From Microbacteriaceae bacterium (lineage in GTDB: Bacteria; Actinomycetota; Actinomycetes; Actinomycetales; Microbacteriaceae): a DNA stretch of 51,671 nucleotides. Below the pieces are notes generated by a model. The model did not search any database. It saw only the letters and a program-made list of their open reading frames with translations, and was not told where the DNA came from. Numbering within the stretch: position 1 is the first letter of the stretch; each line of letters starts with the position of its first letter. Location of the stretch: positions 1-51,671 of the forward strand of contig JAIXXG010000121.1 in assembly GCA_027490915.1 (NCBI GenBank), written 5' to 3'. The position numbers and the translations under genes were made by a program. Shown here piece by piece: positions 42,904 through 51,671 of this stretch.

Positions 42904-44421
42904 CTACTCGAGGTAGTCGCGGAGGGCCTGCGACCGCGACGGGTGCCGCAGCTTGGCCATCGTCTTCGACTCGATCTGGCGGATGCGCTCGCGCGTCACG
43001 CCGAAGGTGTCGCCGATCTGGTCGAGCGTCTTCGGCATGCCGTCGCCGAGGCCGAAGCGCATGCGGATCACGCCGGCCTCGCGCTCGGAGAGGGAGTCGA
43101 GCAGGCTCTCGAGCTGCTTCTGCAGCATCGTGAAGCCCACCGCGTCGGCGGGCACGACCGCCTCGGTGTCCTCGATGAGGTCACCGAACTCGCTGTCGCC
43201 GTCCTCGCCGAGGGGCGTGTGCAGCGAGATCGGCTCGCGGCCGTACTTCTGCACCTCGATGACCTTCTCCGGCGTCATGTCGAGCTCGCGGCTCAGCTCC
43301 TCCGGGGTGGGCTCGCGCCCGAGGTCCTGCAGCATCTGCCGCTGCACGCGGGCGAGCTTGTTGATGACCTCGACCATGTGCACCGGGATGCGGATGGTGC
43401 GCGCCTGATCGGCCATCGCTCGGGTGATGGCCTGCCGGATCCACCACGTGGCATAGGTCGAGAACTTGAAGCCCTTGGTGTAGTCGAACTTCTCGACCGC
43501 GCGGATCAGGCCGAGGTTGCCCTCCTGGATGAGATCGAGGAACTGCATCCCGCGACCGGTGTAGCGCTTGGCGAGGGAGACGACGAGGCGGAGGTTGGCG
43601 CCGAGGAGGTGGTTCTTCGCGCGCTGCCCATCGCGAGCGACCCACGCGAGGTCGCGCCCGAGCGCCGAGCGCTTCTCCTTCTCGGTCATCGACGACAGCT
43701 TCTCCTCGGCGAAGAGGCCGGCCTCGATGCGCATCGCCAGCTCGACCTCCTCCGCCGCGTTCAGCAGCGGAACCTTGCCGATCTGCTTCAGGTAGTCCTT
43801 GACGGGGTCAGCGGTCGCCCCCGTGATGGTGGTCGAGTAGACCGGCAGCTCGTCGTCGTCCGCGTTCGAGATGACGATCGCGCCGGTCGGCAGGTCGCCC
43901 GCCGAGCCGGTGTCGGCCGGCTCGTCCTCGTCGGCGTCGTCGGCGGTCTCGTCCGCGTCGGCGTCGCCGTCGGCGTCGTCCGCCACGACCGGCACCTCCG
44001 GCTCGTCCTCGATGACGACCTCGACGTCGTCGGGCTCGACGGCATCGAGGTCGAGGTCGCCCTCCGGCTCGACTGCCTCGGGGTCGGCAGCGGCACCCTT
44101 CGCGCGCGAGGCCGCGGTCGACTTCGCGGCCGGTGCCTTCGCGGCGGCCTTCGTCGCCGGGGCCTTCGCCGCCGTGCTCTTCGCCGCCGGGGCGTTCTCC
44201 GCCGTCGTCTTCGCAGCGGGGGCCTTTGCCGCGGTCGTCTTCGCCGCGGTCGTCTTCGCAGCGGGCGCCTTCGCCGCAGTGGTCTTCGCGGCCGTCGTCT
44301 TCGCAGCAGCGGTCGTCGCGGCTGCCGTCTTCTTGGGCGCGGGCTCGGCCTTCGCCGCGGCCGCTCCCTTCGCGGGCGCGGGCTCGGCAGCGCTCTTGGT
44401 GGTGGTCGCTCGGGCAGCCAT
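42904..44421 (-). CDS. sigA: Primary RNA polymerase sigma factor
   Basis: This 505-residue sigma-70 factor has region 1.2 ([21 protein letters not shown]) and region 2 with [30 protein letters not shown] and [14 protein letters not shown]. Region 3 and region 4 with [20 protein letters not shown] follow. The first 110 residues are Ala/Lys/Thr/Pro repeats ([13 protein letters not shown]), followed by a strongly acidic stretch to about 180, an extension common in actinobacterial RpoD/HrdB/SigA. The ATG at 44,421 is preceded by AGAGGGG. The murT-gatD-like genes follow without a terminator and may be co-transcribed. Confidence 0.95.
   Translation of the reverse strand: MAARATTTKSAAEPAPAKGAAAAKAEPAPKKTAAATTAAAKTTAAKTTAAKAPAAKTTAAKTTAAKAPAAKTTAENAPAAKSTAAKAPATKAAAKAPAAKSTAASRAKGAAADPEAVEPEGDLDLDAVEPDDVEVVIEDEPEVPVVADDADGDADADETADDADEDEPADTGSAGDLPTGAIVISNADDDELPVYSTTITGATADPVKDYLKQIGKVPLLNAAEEVELAMRIEAGLFAEEKLSSMTEKEKRSALGRDLAWVARDGQRAKNHLLGANLRLVVSLAKRYTGRGMQFLDLIQEGNLGLIRAVEKFDYTKGFKFSTYATWWIRQAITRAMADQARTIRIPVHMVEVINKLARVQRQMLQDLGREPTPEELSRELDMTPEKVIEVQKYGREPISLHTPLGEDGDSEFGDLIEDTEAVVPADAVGFTMLQKQLESLLDSLSEREAGVIRMRFGLGDGMPKTLDQIGDTFGVTRERIRQIESKTMAKLRHPSRSQALRDYLE
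44060..44350. repeat. Imperfect repeats coding the Ala/Lys-rich head of SigA
   Basis: Short units coding AAKTTAAK and AAKAPAAK recur more than ten times within the first third of sigA. Such repeats can change number by slippage, altering the length of the basic head. Confidence 0.6.
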
Positions 44422-44536
44422 GGGCCCCTCTTCTCGCGTTCTGCGGGCAGTACAACGACCCATGTCAAGTCACCAGGGTCATCGGCCCCGCGGGAGCGGA
44501 GCACGAGACCGGTGTCCGACCGGGTCGTGAACTTCG

Positions 44537-44542
44537 ATTATC
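44537..44542 (-). promoter_or_regulatory. Possible -10 box upstream of sigA (GATAAT)
   Basis: GATAAT on the minus strand lies about 116 bases before the sigA start. No good -35 box accompanies it. A TTGACA (44,468-44,463) lies nearer the gene but lacks a convincing -10. Confidence 0.3.
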
Positions 44543-44603
44543 GCACACTGCGCACGGCGCGCCGACCAGGCGCCGCCGACGGCCTCAGGGTGCGGTGCGA
44601 GAC

Positions 44604-45524
44604 CTAGGCCTCGTCGTCCTCCGCGACCTGCCGGTGGGCGAGGAACTTCTCGAGCTCCGCGGCGATCGAGTCGGCGCTCGGCAGCTCGCCGTCCTCCCCG
44701 GTGAGGGGCGACGGCAGCGGGTTGTCCTCCATGTAGGTGTCGTGCCGCTCCTCGAGCGTGCCGACCAGTCGCGCGAGCTCGCTGTTCCCCTCGACCTGGG
44801 TCTCGATGGTCGCGAGGAACTCGCGCCCCTTCTCGCGCAGCTCGTCGGTGGGAAAGAGCAGGCCCGTCGCCGCCGTGATGCTCTCGAGCGCGGTGACCGC
44901 CGCCGACGGGAACTCCGTGTCGGCGAGATAGTGCGGAACGAGCAGCACGAAACCGGCGATGGGATGACCGGCCGTCGTCAGGCGGTGCTCGAGCAGATGC
45001 AGCACGTTGCCGGGCACCTGCGTGCGCGGGCGCCAGACCGAGAAGGCCTCGATGAGCTCGTCGCGCGTTCCGCTGACGGTCACGCCGATCGGCCGGGTGT
45101 GCGGAACCGGCATGGGGATCGCGTGCACCCACGTGGTCGTGGCGACCCCGTAGCGGTCGATGATCTCGAGCAGGGCATCCACGAACCGCTCCCACCGGAA
45201 GTCGGGCTCGTAACCGGTGAGCAGAAGGAAGGGGGCCCCGAGGTCGTCCTCGGCGAGTCGCAGCGTCAGCTGCGGCCGGCGGTACTCGGTGATGCGGGTC
45301 TCCTCGAAGACCATGATCGGTCGGCGCGCCCGGTAGTCGAGTAGCTCGTCGTTGTCGAACACGATCACGTCGCGGTGCTCGAGCTGGTCGAGCAGGTACT
45401 CCGAGACCTGGGCGACGGCGCCGCCCGAGTCGACGAATCCGGTCAGACCGATCACGAGCGCGAGACCGCGCGGCACCTCGTCCTCCGTCATGGCGACGGT
45501 GTAGAGGTCGGCGGGTGGTCGCAT
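44604..45524 (-). CDS. PAC2 family protein (proteasome assembly chaperone-like)
   Basis: This 306-residue protein belongs to the PAC2 fold family: LALVIGLTGFVDSGGAVAQVSEYLLDQL, VIVFDNDELLDYRARRP, LLLTGYEPDFRWERFV, GIPMPVPHTRP-like turn and GHPIAGFVLLVPHYLADTEFPSAA. Actinobacterial members are conserved and essentially uncharacterised; some occur in organisms without proteasomes. The ATG at 45,524 has TACCAT six bases upstream, so it is probably leaderless although GGAGGT directly abuts the ATG. It is divergent from pepA. Confidence 0.88.
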   Translation of the reverse strand: MRPPADLYTVAMTEDEVPRGLALVIGLTGFVDSGGAVAQVSEYLLDQLEHRDVIVFDNDELLDYRARRPIMVFEETRITEYRRPQLTLRLAEDDLGAPFLLLTGYEPDFRWERFVDALLEIIDRYGVATTTWVHAIPMPVPHTRPIGVTVSGTRDELIEAFSVWRPRTQVPGNVLHLLEHRLTTAGHPIAGFVLLVPHYLADTEFPSAAVTALESITAATGLLFPTDELREKGREFLATIETQVEGNSELARLVGTLEERHDTYMEDNPLPSPLTGEDGELPSADSIAAELEKFLAHRQVAEDDEA

Positions 45525-45530
45525 ACCTCC

Positions 45531-45536
45531 ATGGTA
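45531..45536 (-). promoter_or_regulatory. Leaderless -10 box of the PAC2 gene (TACCAT)
   Basis: On the minus strand TACCAT, GGAGGT, ATG (45,524). The GGAGGT is too close to work as a normal ribosome site, which favours leaderless initiation. Confidence 0.5.
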
Positions 45537-45647
45537 GGCGGCGCCGTTCGGCGCGCCCGGTCGCCGGACGAGCGCCCTGAGCGAACAGCGCCGACCCGCG
45601 CGGGCACCGCGGCCTCGCCGCCGCCCGGGTGCACAGCGCGGCGCGGA

Positions 45648-45653
45648 TAGCAT
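45648..45653 (+). promoter_or_regulatory. Leaderless -10 box of pepA (TAGCAT)
   Basis: TAGCAT is followed by seven bases and the ATG at 45,661. An upstream in-frame ATG at 45,652 overlaps the box and is therefore unlikely. Confidence 0.5.
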
Positions 45654-45660
45654 GGCGCGC

Positions 45661-47157
45661 ATGCCCACGCCCCGCCTGCTCAGCTCGTCCACGCCGCCCT
45701 CGCAGCTCGAGGGGGATGCTCTCGTCATCGGCATCGCTCCCGGTGCAGACGGCGGAGTCGCGGTCGTGGGCACCGACGATCCCGTGCTCGCCGGCATCGA
45801 GAGCGCTCTCGGGATGCTCGGTCTCACCGGTGCGCCCGACGAGACGGCGCGCATCCCCGCGCCCGAGGGTGTCGCGGCCCGCAGCCTGCTCGTCGTGGGC
45901 CTCGGACGCGGCCCGCTCACCGAGGAGTCGCTGCGGTCGGCGGCCGGCACGGCGTCGCGGACGCTCGGCTCGGCCCGGCGCATCGCCGTGGCCCTGCCCA
46001 CCAGCAGTGCCGGCGAGGTGCGGGCGGTGCTCGAGGGGGCCGGGATGGGCGGCTACCGCTTCACCGCCTACCGCTCGAGCGAGGCCGGGCCGGCGACGGA
46101 GGAGATCGAGCTGACGACCGGGGTCGACGGGGCGGATGCCGCCAGCGCCGACGCCCAGGCGCACGCCGAGGCCGTCGCGCTCGTGCGCGATCTGGTCAAC
46201 ACGCCGCCGAACGACCTCTACCCCGCGAGCTTCGTCGACCGCGCGCGCGCCGCGACCGAGGCCCTGCCGGTCACGGTCGAGGAATGGGGAGTCGACGAGC
46301 TGCGGGAGGGCGGATTCGGCGGTCTGCTGGGTGTCGGCAGCGGGTCGTCGCGCGGACCGCGCCTGCTCGCCGTGCGCTACACGGGCCGGGCGGATGCTCC
46401 GCACCTGGCCATCATCGGCAAGGGCATCACGTTCGACTCGGGCGGCCTCTCGCTCAAGCCCGCCGCCGCAATGGTCGGCATGAAGTACGACATGACGGGG
46501 GCGGCCACCGCCCTGGCCGCCGTCGTCGCGGCGGCGCGTCGCGCGCTGCCCGTGCGGATCACCGCCTGGCTATGCCTCGCCGAGAACCTGCCCTCGTCGA
46601 CCGCGATGCGCCCGAACGATGTACTGACGATCCGCGGCGGCACCACGGTCGAGGTTCTGAACACCGACGCCGAGGGGCGGCTCGTGCTCGCCGACGGGCT
46701 TGCGATCGCGAGCGAGGAGCATCCCGACGCGATCGTCGACGTCGCCACCCTGACGGGGGCGGCCCGGATCGCGCTCGGCGAGCGCTACGCCGGCCTGATG
46801 GGCGACGACGCGCTGGTCGAAGAGGTGCGCGCCGCGGCGGCGGACACCGGGGAGCTGGTGTGGCCGATGCCCCTGCCCTCCGAGCTGCGTCCGCTGCTGA
46901 AGAGCGATGTCGCCGACATCGCCAACGCCAAGCCCGGGAGCACGGCGGCGGGCATGCTGCTGGCGGGCGTCTTCCTGCGGGAGTTCGTCGGGCGCGTCTC
47001 GGACGAGCCGGATGCGCCCCGCATCCCCTGGGCCCACCTCGACATCGCCGGGCCGGCCAACAATCCCGGAACCCCCTTCGGCTACACGCCCAAGGGGCCG
47101 TCGGGCGTGATGGTGCGCCTGCTCGTGCGGCTCGCGGAACGGCTCGCGGCCAAGTAG
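45661..47157 (+). CDS. pepA: Leucyl aminopeptidase (M17)
   Basis: This 498-residue cytosolic enzyme removes N-terminal amino acids. The M17 core is complete: VRDLVNTPPNDLYP, GKGITFDSGGLSLKPA with metal Lys and Asp, KYDMTGAATAL, and the signature NTDAEGRLVLADGL. IVDVATLTGAARIALG follows. ATG 45,661 is chosen on promoter position. It precedes lpdA by about 110 bases with a probable separate promoter (TAGGCT at 47,158). Confidence 0.94.
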   Translation: MPTPRLLSSSTPPSQLEGDALVIGIAPGADGGVAVVGTDDPVLAGIESALGMLGLTGAPDETARIPAPEGVAARSLLVVGLGRGPLTEESLRSAAGTASRTLGSARRIAVALPTSSAGEVRAVLEGAGMGGYRFTAYRSSEAGPATEEIELTTGVDGADAASADAQAHAEAVALVRDLVNTPPNDLYPASFVDRARAATEALPVTVEEWGVDELREGGFGGLLGVGSGSSRGPRLLAVRYTGRADAPHLAIIGKGITFDSGGLSLKPAAAMVGMKYDMTGAATALAAVVAAARRALPVRITAWLCLAENLPSSTAMRPNDVLTIRGGTTVEVLNTDAEGRLVLADGLAIASEEHPDAIVDVATLTGAARIALGERYAGLMGDDALVEEVRAAAADTGELVWPMPLPSELRPLLKSDVADIANAKPGSTAAGMLLAGVFLREFVGRVSDEPDAPRIPWAHLDIAGPANNPGTPFGYTPKGPSGVMVRLLVRLAERLAAK

Positions 47158-47163
47158 TAGGCT
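47158..47163 (+). promoter_or_regulatory. -10 box of lpdA (TAGGCT)
   Basis: TAGGCT starts immediately after the pepA stop and lies about 104 bases before lpdA. It is identical to the boxes ahead of fadA and the E2 gene. Confidence 0.35.
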
Positions 47164-47266
47164 CGACGGCGGGCACGTGACCGTCGTGCCGCACATCGGG
47201 TCGGCCCGCCACCTCGACGTCGACCCCCGCACGACAATCCTTCGCGGATGTAAGGAGTCTCTGCCG

Positions 47267-48640
47267 GTGTCGAACCAGACGTTTGACCTTGTCATCCTCG
47301 GTGCGGGAAGCGGTGGCTACGCCGCCGCGCTGCGCGCCAGCCAGTTGGGCATGAGCGTCGGGCTCATCGAGAAGTCGAAGGTCGGCGGCACCTGCCTGCA
47401 CGTCGGCTGCATCCCGACCAAGGCCCTGCTGCACGCGGCCGAGGTGGCCGACGCCGCGCGCGACGCGGCCAAGTTCGGCGTCAAGGCGACGCTCGAGGGC
47501 ATCGACGTCCCGGCCGTCATCCAGTACCGCGAGGGCATCATCGCGAGCAAGTACAAGGGCCTGCAGGGCCTCATCAAGGCCCGCGGCATCACCATGATCG
47601 AGGGCGAGGGGCGCCTGACCTCCCCCACCACGGTGCAGGTCGGCGACAGCACCATCACCGGCACGAACGTCATCCTCGCCACCGGCTCGTACTCGCGCAC
47701 CCTGCCCGGCCTCGAGATCGGCGGGCGCGTGATCACCTCCGAGCAGGCCCTGCAGCTCGACTATGTGCCGAAGAAGGTCGCCGTGCTCGGCGGCGGCGTG
47801 ATCGGCGTCGAGTTTTCGAGCGTCTGGCGCTCGTGGGGCTCCGAGGTGCACATCATCGAGGCCCTCCCCCGACTCGTCCCCATGGAGGAGGAGTCGATCT
47901 CGAAGCAGTTCGAGCGGGCCTACCGCAAGCGCGGCATCGAGTTCACCACCGGCGTCCGCTTCCAGAGCGTGACCCAGAACGAGAGCGGCGTCGTCGTCAC
48001 GCTCGAGAACGGGGCGACCATCGAGGCCGACCTGCTGCTCGTCGCCGTCGGGCGCGGTCCGGCCACCGCGGGCCTCGGGTTCGAGGAGGTCGGCGTGGCG
48101 ATGGATCGCGGGTTCGTGCTCACCGACGAGCGCCTGCGCACCAACATCCCCGGCGTCTGGGCCGTGGGCGACATCGTGCCCGGCCTGCAGCTCGCCCACC
48201 GCGGCTTCCAGCACGGCATCTTCGTGGCCGAGGAGATCGCGGGGCTCAACCCCGTCGTGATCTCCGACGTGAACATCCCGAAGGTGACCTACAGCGAGCC
48301 CGAGGTCGCCTCGGTCGGCCTCAGCGAGGCCAAGGCGAAGGAGCAGTACGGCGACGCCGCCGTCGCGAGCTACGAGTACAACCTCGCCGGCAACGGCAAG
48401 AGCCACATCCTCGAGACGGCGGGCTCGATCAAGGTCGTGCGCGTCATCGACGGCCCCGTCGTCGGCGTGCACATGATCGGTGCGCGTGTCGGCGAACTGA
48501 TCGGCGAGGCGCAGCTGGCCGTCAACTGGGATGCTCACCCGGAGGACGTCGCCCCCCTCCTGCACGCCCACCCGACGCAGAACGAGGCCCTCGGCGAGGC
48601 CTTCCTCGCCCTCGCGGGCAAGCCGCTGCACGCGATGTGA
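47267..48640 (+). CDS. lpdA: Dihydrolipoyl dehydrogenase (E3)
   Basis: This 457-residue flavoprotein reoxidises dihydrolipoamide in 2-oxoacid dehydrogenase complexes. It has the FAD fold LVILGAGSGGYAAALRA, the redox disulfide GGTCLHVGCIPTK, the NAD fold VAVLGGGVIGVEF, WAVGDIVPG, and the C-terminal dyad in HAHPTQNEALGE. The GTG start has AAGGAG nine bases upstream. The E2 gene follows after 62 bases. Confidence 0.95.
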   Translation: MSNQTFDLVILGAGSGGYAAALRASQLGMSVGLIEKSKVGGTCLHVGCIPTKALLHAAEVADAARDAAKFGVKATLEGIDVPAVIQYREGIIASKYKGLQGLIKARGITMIEGEGRLTSPTTVQVGDSTITGTNVILATGSYSRTLPGLEIGGRVITSEQALQLDYVPKKVAVLGGGVIGVEFSSVWRSWGSEVHIIEALPRLVPMEEESISKQFERAYRKRGIEFTTGVRFQSVTQNESGVVVTLENGATIEADLLLVAVGRGPATAGLGFEEVGVAMDRGFVLTDERLRTNIPGVWAVGDIVPGLQLAHRGFQHGIFVAEEIAGLNPVVISDVNIPKVTYSEPEVASVGLSEAKAKEQYGDAAVASYEYNLAGNGKSHILETAGSIKVVRVIDGPVVGVHMIGARVGELIGEAQLAVNWDAHPEDVAPLLHAHPTQNEALGEAFLALAGKPLHAM

Positions 48641-48661
48641 GCCCCGTCCGACCACCGCAAC

Positions 48662-48667
48662 TAGGCT
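48662..48667 (+). promoter_or_regulatory. -10 box of the E2 gene (TAGGCT)
   Basis: TAGGCT about 35 bases before the start, at the same distance and with the same sequence as upstream of fadA. Confidence 0.4.
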
Positions 48668-48702
48668 GAAGAAACACTGAAGGCTTCGAAGGAGCACTAC
48701 TG

Positions 48703-50109
48703 ATGAGCGAATCCGTCAACCTCCCGGCGCTCGGCGAGAGCGTCACCGAGGGAACGGTCACCCGATGGCTGAAGAACGTCGGCGACCGCGTCGAGGTCGA
48801 CGAGCCGCTGCTCGAGGTGTCGACCGACAAGGTCGACACCGAGATCCCCTCGCCCGTCGCGGGTGTGATCGAGGAGATCCTCGTGGCCGAGGACGAGACC
48901 GTCGAGGTCGGCACCCCGCTCGTGCGCATCGGCGATGGCTCGGGCTCCGCGAGCGCCCCTGCGGCCCCGGCGGTTGCCGCCCCCGCTGAGCCCGCCGCCG
49001 CTCCCGAGCCCGCCGCTGCCCCGGCGCCCGCCGCGGCCGCTCCGGCCCCGGAGCCTGCGCCCACTCCCGCTGCTCCGGAGCCCGCGCCGGCGGCCCCCGC
49101 AGCGCCCGCTGCTGCTCCTGCCGCTGCGCCTACCGCTCCCGCGCCCGCGCCTGCCGCCCCCGCACCTGCCGCTCCTGCCGCCCCAGCGCCGGCCGCGGCG
49201 CCGGGCAACGCCGCCGCGTACATCACCCCGATCGTGCGCAAGCTCGCCGCGGAGAACGGGGTCGACCTGAGCCGCGTCACGGGCACGGGCGTGGGCGGTC
49301 GCATCCGCAAGCAGGATGTGCTCGCCGCCGCGGGTGGCCACGCGGGCGCGCACGCTGCTCCGGCCGCGCCGCGCGCCGAGCTGGCAGTCTCGCCGCTGCG
49401 CGGCACGACGGCCGCGATGTCGCGCCTGCGGAAGGTCATCGCCGAGCGGGCGGTGATCTCGATGCAGTCGACGGCTCAGCTGACGACCGTGGTCGAGGTC
49501 GACGTCACCCGCCTCGCCGCCCTGCGCACGGCCGTCAAGGCGGACTTCGAGAAGGCCACCGGCACCAAGCTGTCGTTCCTGCCCTTCTTCGCGAAGGCCG
49601 CCACCGAGGCACTGCGCGCCTTCCCGATCATCAACGCCACGGTCGACGGCGACAGCATCGTCTACCCCGACACCGAGAACCTCTCGATCGCGGTCGACAC
49701 CGAGCGCGGCCTCCTGACCCCGGTCGTGCGCAATGCCGGCGACCTGAACATCGCCGGTCTCGCTCGCGAGATCGCCGACCTGGCCGCACGCACGCGCGAC
49801 AACCAGCTCAAGCCCGACGAGCTGGCCGGCGGCACCTTCACCCTCACCAACACCGGGTCGCGGGGCGCGCTGTTCGACACCCCCGTGGTCTTCCTGCCGC
49901 AGGTCGCCATCCTCGGCACCGGCATCGTCACGAAGAAGCCCGCGGTGATCCAGGTCGACGGCTCCGATGTCGTCGCCGTGCGGTCGATGGTCTACTTCGC
50001 CCTGTCGTATGACCACCGCATCGTCGACGGCGCCGACGCCGCCCGGTTCCTGTCGGCCGTGAAGGCACGCCTCGAGGAGGCCGACTTCGACGCCGACCTC
50101 GGCATCTAG
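48703..50109 (+). CDS. sucB: 2-oxoacid dehydrogenase E2 (dihydrolipoamide succinyltransferase type)
   Basis: The 468-residue acyltransferase has one lipoyl domain with Lys43 in [18 protein letters not shown] long Ala/Pro linker follows (about 85-168), then an E3-binding domain ([22 protein letters not shown]) and the catalytic domain with His438 and Asp442 in [16 protein letters not shown]. It links E1 and E3. The family is annotated SucB in actinobacteria, but this type can serve pyruvate dehydrogenase as well. The ATG has GAAGGAG nine bases upstream. It shares CTAG with the convergent last gene. Confidence 0.93.
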   Translation: MSESVNLPALGESVTEGTVTRWLKNVGDRVEVDEPLLEVSTDKVDTEIPSPVAGVIEEILVAEDETVEVGTPLVRIGDGSGSASAPAAPAVAAPAEPAAAPEPAAAPAPAAAAPAPEPAPTPAAPEPAPAAPAAPAAAPAAAPTAPAPAPAAPAPAAPAAPAPAAAPGNAAAYITPIVRKLAAENGVDLSRVTGTGVGGRIRKQDVLAAAGGHAGAHAAPAAPRAELAVSPLRGTTAAMSRLRKVIAERAVISMQSTAQLTTVVEVDVTRLAALRTAVKADFEKATGTKLSFLPFFAKAATEALRAFPIINATVDGDSIVYPDTENLSIAVDTERGLLTPVVRNAGDLNIAGLAREIADLAARTRDNQLKPDELAGGTFTLTNTGSRGALFDTPVVFLPQVAILGTGIVTKKPAVIQVDGSDVVAVRSMVYFALSYDHRIVDGADAARFLSAVKARLEEADFDADLGI

Positions 50110-51671
50110 TCGAGCACGTCTCGCACACGCCAGCCGGCCTCGCTCCTCATCAGCAGGAGCGAGGCCGCTGTCGTCTCGGAGCGCGGGTCGACCAGGTCGA
50201 CGAGCACCGCCGCGCCCATCCGCTGCACCACCACCACGTCGCCCTGCTGAGCGAGCCACGACGCCAGCACACCGTGTCGCGGGTCGTCCTCGTGCAGCAG
50301 CGCCGGCGCCGCCGAGCCCGGATGCGCCACCCCGGCCGCGCAGTCCTCCGACCCGTGCCCGCCGGCTCGCGTCAGGCTCGCGCGGCACTCCCCCCATCGC
50401 CGCACCAGCTCGGTCACCAACGAGCGCCACTGGCCAGGCTCGGGCCGCTCGGCGCTCTCGGGCAGCCCCGCCCCGTCCGGCGCGCTGCCGGTGTCCGCGC
50501 TCGCACCCGCCCCATCGGGGGCGTCGGGAGCGACGCCCGCTGGTGCTCGTGACGGTGTCGGCCGGTCGACCGGACCGGCGGAAGACGACGGGGTCCGCGT
50601 CAGCGGGCCGGCGTCGCCCGCAGCGGGCGCGGTCGTCGTCACGAGGATCGCCAGTGCGAGCGCGAGACCGCCGCCCGCCCCGGCGATCACGATGGGGCGG
50701 CGGACGCGCGCGGGCTGCGGTGCAGCGATCGGCGGTGCGGCGGCCGGGATCGGCGCGGGCGCTCCAGCGATCAGTCGGGCGCGTACCGCGCGCAGTGCGG
50801 CATCGAGTCGGCGCGGCACCTCGAGCGTGGTGCCCACCGCCCGCACGACGGTGCTGCTGATCCTCGTCGGCACCCCGAGCGCGACGAGCGCGGAGGCGAC
50901 CGCAGAGGCGACCGCGGGCGGCCGGGCAGGGGGTGCACCTGCAGCCGCGGCGGCCCCGCGATGCTCGGGCGGCGCGGTGATGCTCTCGGGCGCACCGTCG
51001 GTCGTCGGGCTCCAGCTCGGATGCGCCACGTCCCCCCTCTCGTCGAGCCGGATCGGGATCGGTCTCGCGAGATCGAAGAGAGCGGTGGCCGTGGCGCGGT
51101 CGCCGCGGGCGGTCGGTGCGAGGGCGCTGAGCGCTGCCGCTGTCGGCCCGCTCACTGCGGCGGCGACCGCTCTCAGCAGGTGTGCGACCGCTCGATGGTC
51201 GTCGTCGTAGCCGGGCTCCCGCGCCCGGAGACGGGCGGGGATGACCGGGCCCGCCATCGCTCCGGCGACGCTCACGACCACGGGGGCGCCGCCGGCAGCG
51301 AAACGGATGCGCCGCGGATCGAGCGGCACCCCCGTCACCCCGACCTCGTGGGCGCCCTCGACCACCGCGACGAGGGGGGCGAGCGTCGTCACCGCCTCTC
51401 CGAGCTCGAGAGCGCCGTGCCGAGCGCTCAGGAGGTCGTGGAGGGTCGGCCCGGTGGCCGCAGCGAGCAGTAGCACGAGCCGCCCGTCGGCGAGGGTCAG
51501 CAGGTCGTCGAGCGCGGCGACATGCTGCCGCACCTCGGCCGTGCCGCTGGCGAGCGCGTCGTGCACCGCGAGCTCCGCCTCCATCACCGCAGCATCGAGG
51601 CCCCGGTGGAACACCCGCGCCACGCGGGCCTCGCCCCCGGCATGGACGAGCGCGGTCGTGGCGATCGCGTC
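50106..51671 (-). CDS. Membrane-anchored pseudokinase-like protein (N terminus cut by window edge)
   Basis: The minus frame is open to the window edge and gives at least 521 residues. The N-terminal part follows a Ser/Thr kinase outline: [79 protein letters not shown] and PVVVSVAGA. There is no HRD, no DFG and no usual beta-3 lysine, so it is a pseudokinase by sequence. A Pro/Ala linker, one membrane helix ([20 protein letters not shown]), a Ser/Pro-rich spacer and a C-terminal extracytoplasmic domain with two Cys follow. A regulatory role at the envelope is inference. Confidence 0.65.
   Translation of the reverse strand, partial: DAIATTALVHAGGEARVARVFHRGLDAAVMEAELAVHDALASGTAEVRQHVAALDDLLTLADGRLVLLLAAATGPTLHDLLSARHGALELGEAVTTLAPLVAVVEGAHEVGVTGVPLDPRRIRFAAGGAPVVVSVAGAMAGPVIPARLRAREPGYDDDHRAVAHLLRAVAAAVSGPTAAALSALAPTARGDRATATALFDLARPIPIRLDERGDVAHPSWSPTTDGAPESITAPPEHRGAAAAAGAPPARPPAVASAVASALVALGVPTRISSTVVRAVGTTLEVPRRLDAALRAVRARLIAGAPAPIPAAAPPIAAPQPARVRRPIVIAGAGGGLALALAILVTTTAPAAGDAGPLTRTPSSSAGPVDRPTPSRAPAGVAPDAPDGAGASADTGSAPDGAGLPESAERPEPGQWRSLVTELVRRWGECRASLTRAGGHGSEDCAAGVAHPGSAAPALLHEDDPRHGVLASWLAQQGDVVVVQRMGAAVLVDLVDPRSETTAASLLLMRSEAGWRVRDVLD

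Overview
The window reads as a high-GC actinobacterial chromosome, most likely a member of the Microbacteriaceae. The support is a set of actinobacterial signature genes (DUF3000, DUF3159, DUF3710, DUF3093, DUF4193, sepH, the DUF7455 zinc protein), a sigma factor with a long Ala/Lys-rich head, and MurT/GatD-type cell-wall genes. The family assignment is inference; no rRNA or other marker is present.

Region 1 (1 to about 11,533) is an integrated mobile element, visibly less GC-rich than the rest. Its left end lies outside the window. It starts with a tyrosine integrase (cut by the window edge) and an overlapping excisionase, both reading left. Next come a rolling-circle (HUH) replication protein, a two-gene unit of unknown function, a serine resolvase coupled to an unknown partner, an XRE regulator, a lipoprotein, two very small proteins, a complete Type IIS restriction-modification pair (a fusion of two D12-class adenine methyltransferases followed by an AlwI-like endonuclease) and a small Cys/His protein. 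It ends at 11,488-11,533 in a copy of the 3' half of tRNA-Val(CAC), which marks the integration site; the intact tRNA should lie just left of the window. No conjugation genes are visible.

Region 2 (about 11,508-24,300) is core chromosome: a degenerate Amt-like membrane protein next to a genuine ammonium channel, NhaA with an unusual EF-hand-like tail, ZapE, a RibD-type reductase, an alpha/beta hydrolase, DUF3000, RNase D, and the fadA-fadB beta-oxidation pair. Region 3 (24,300-38,760) holds dxs, aconitase, the dut-DUF3710-DUF3159 operon, DUF3093, DUF4193, sepH, a phosphodiesterase, and topoisomerase IV subunits parC and parE, which converge.

Region 4 (38,760-45,530) is the most unusual core segment. 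A translationally coupled pair of alanine-racemase-like proteins has reciprocal active-site losses: one keeps the Tyr/Met half, the other the Lys half. It converges on a MurT/GatD-like pair that contains no cysteine at all, so it has neither the glutaminase nucleophile nor the zinc ribbon. That pair lies directly downstream of the primary sigma factor gene. I infer that these four genes may serve a variant peptidoglycan step, possibly the D-Glu-linked cross-bridge of group B peptidoglycan. Region 5 (45,530-51,671) holds a PAC2 protein, leucyl aminopeptidase, lipoamide dehydrogenase, the 2-oxoacid dehydrogenase E2 subunit, and a membrane-anchored pseudokinase cut by the right window edge.

A recurring feature is an apparent leaderless promoter layout, TAnnnT followed by 6-7 bases and then the start codon, seen at least nine times in the core and twice in the element. 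I used it to choose several starts. No complete tRNA, no rRNA and no CRISPR array were found.
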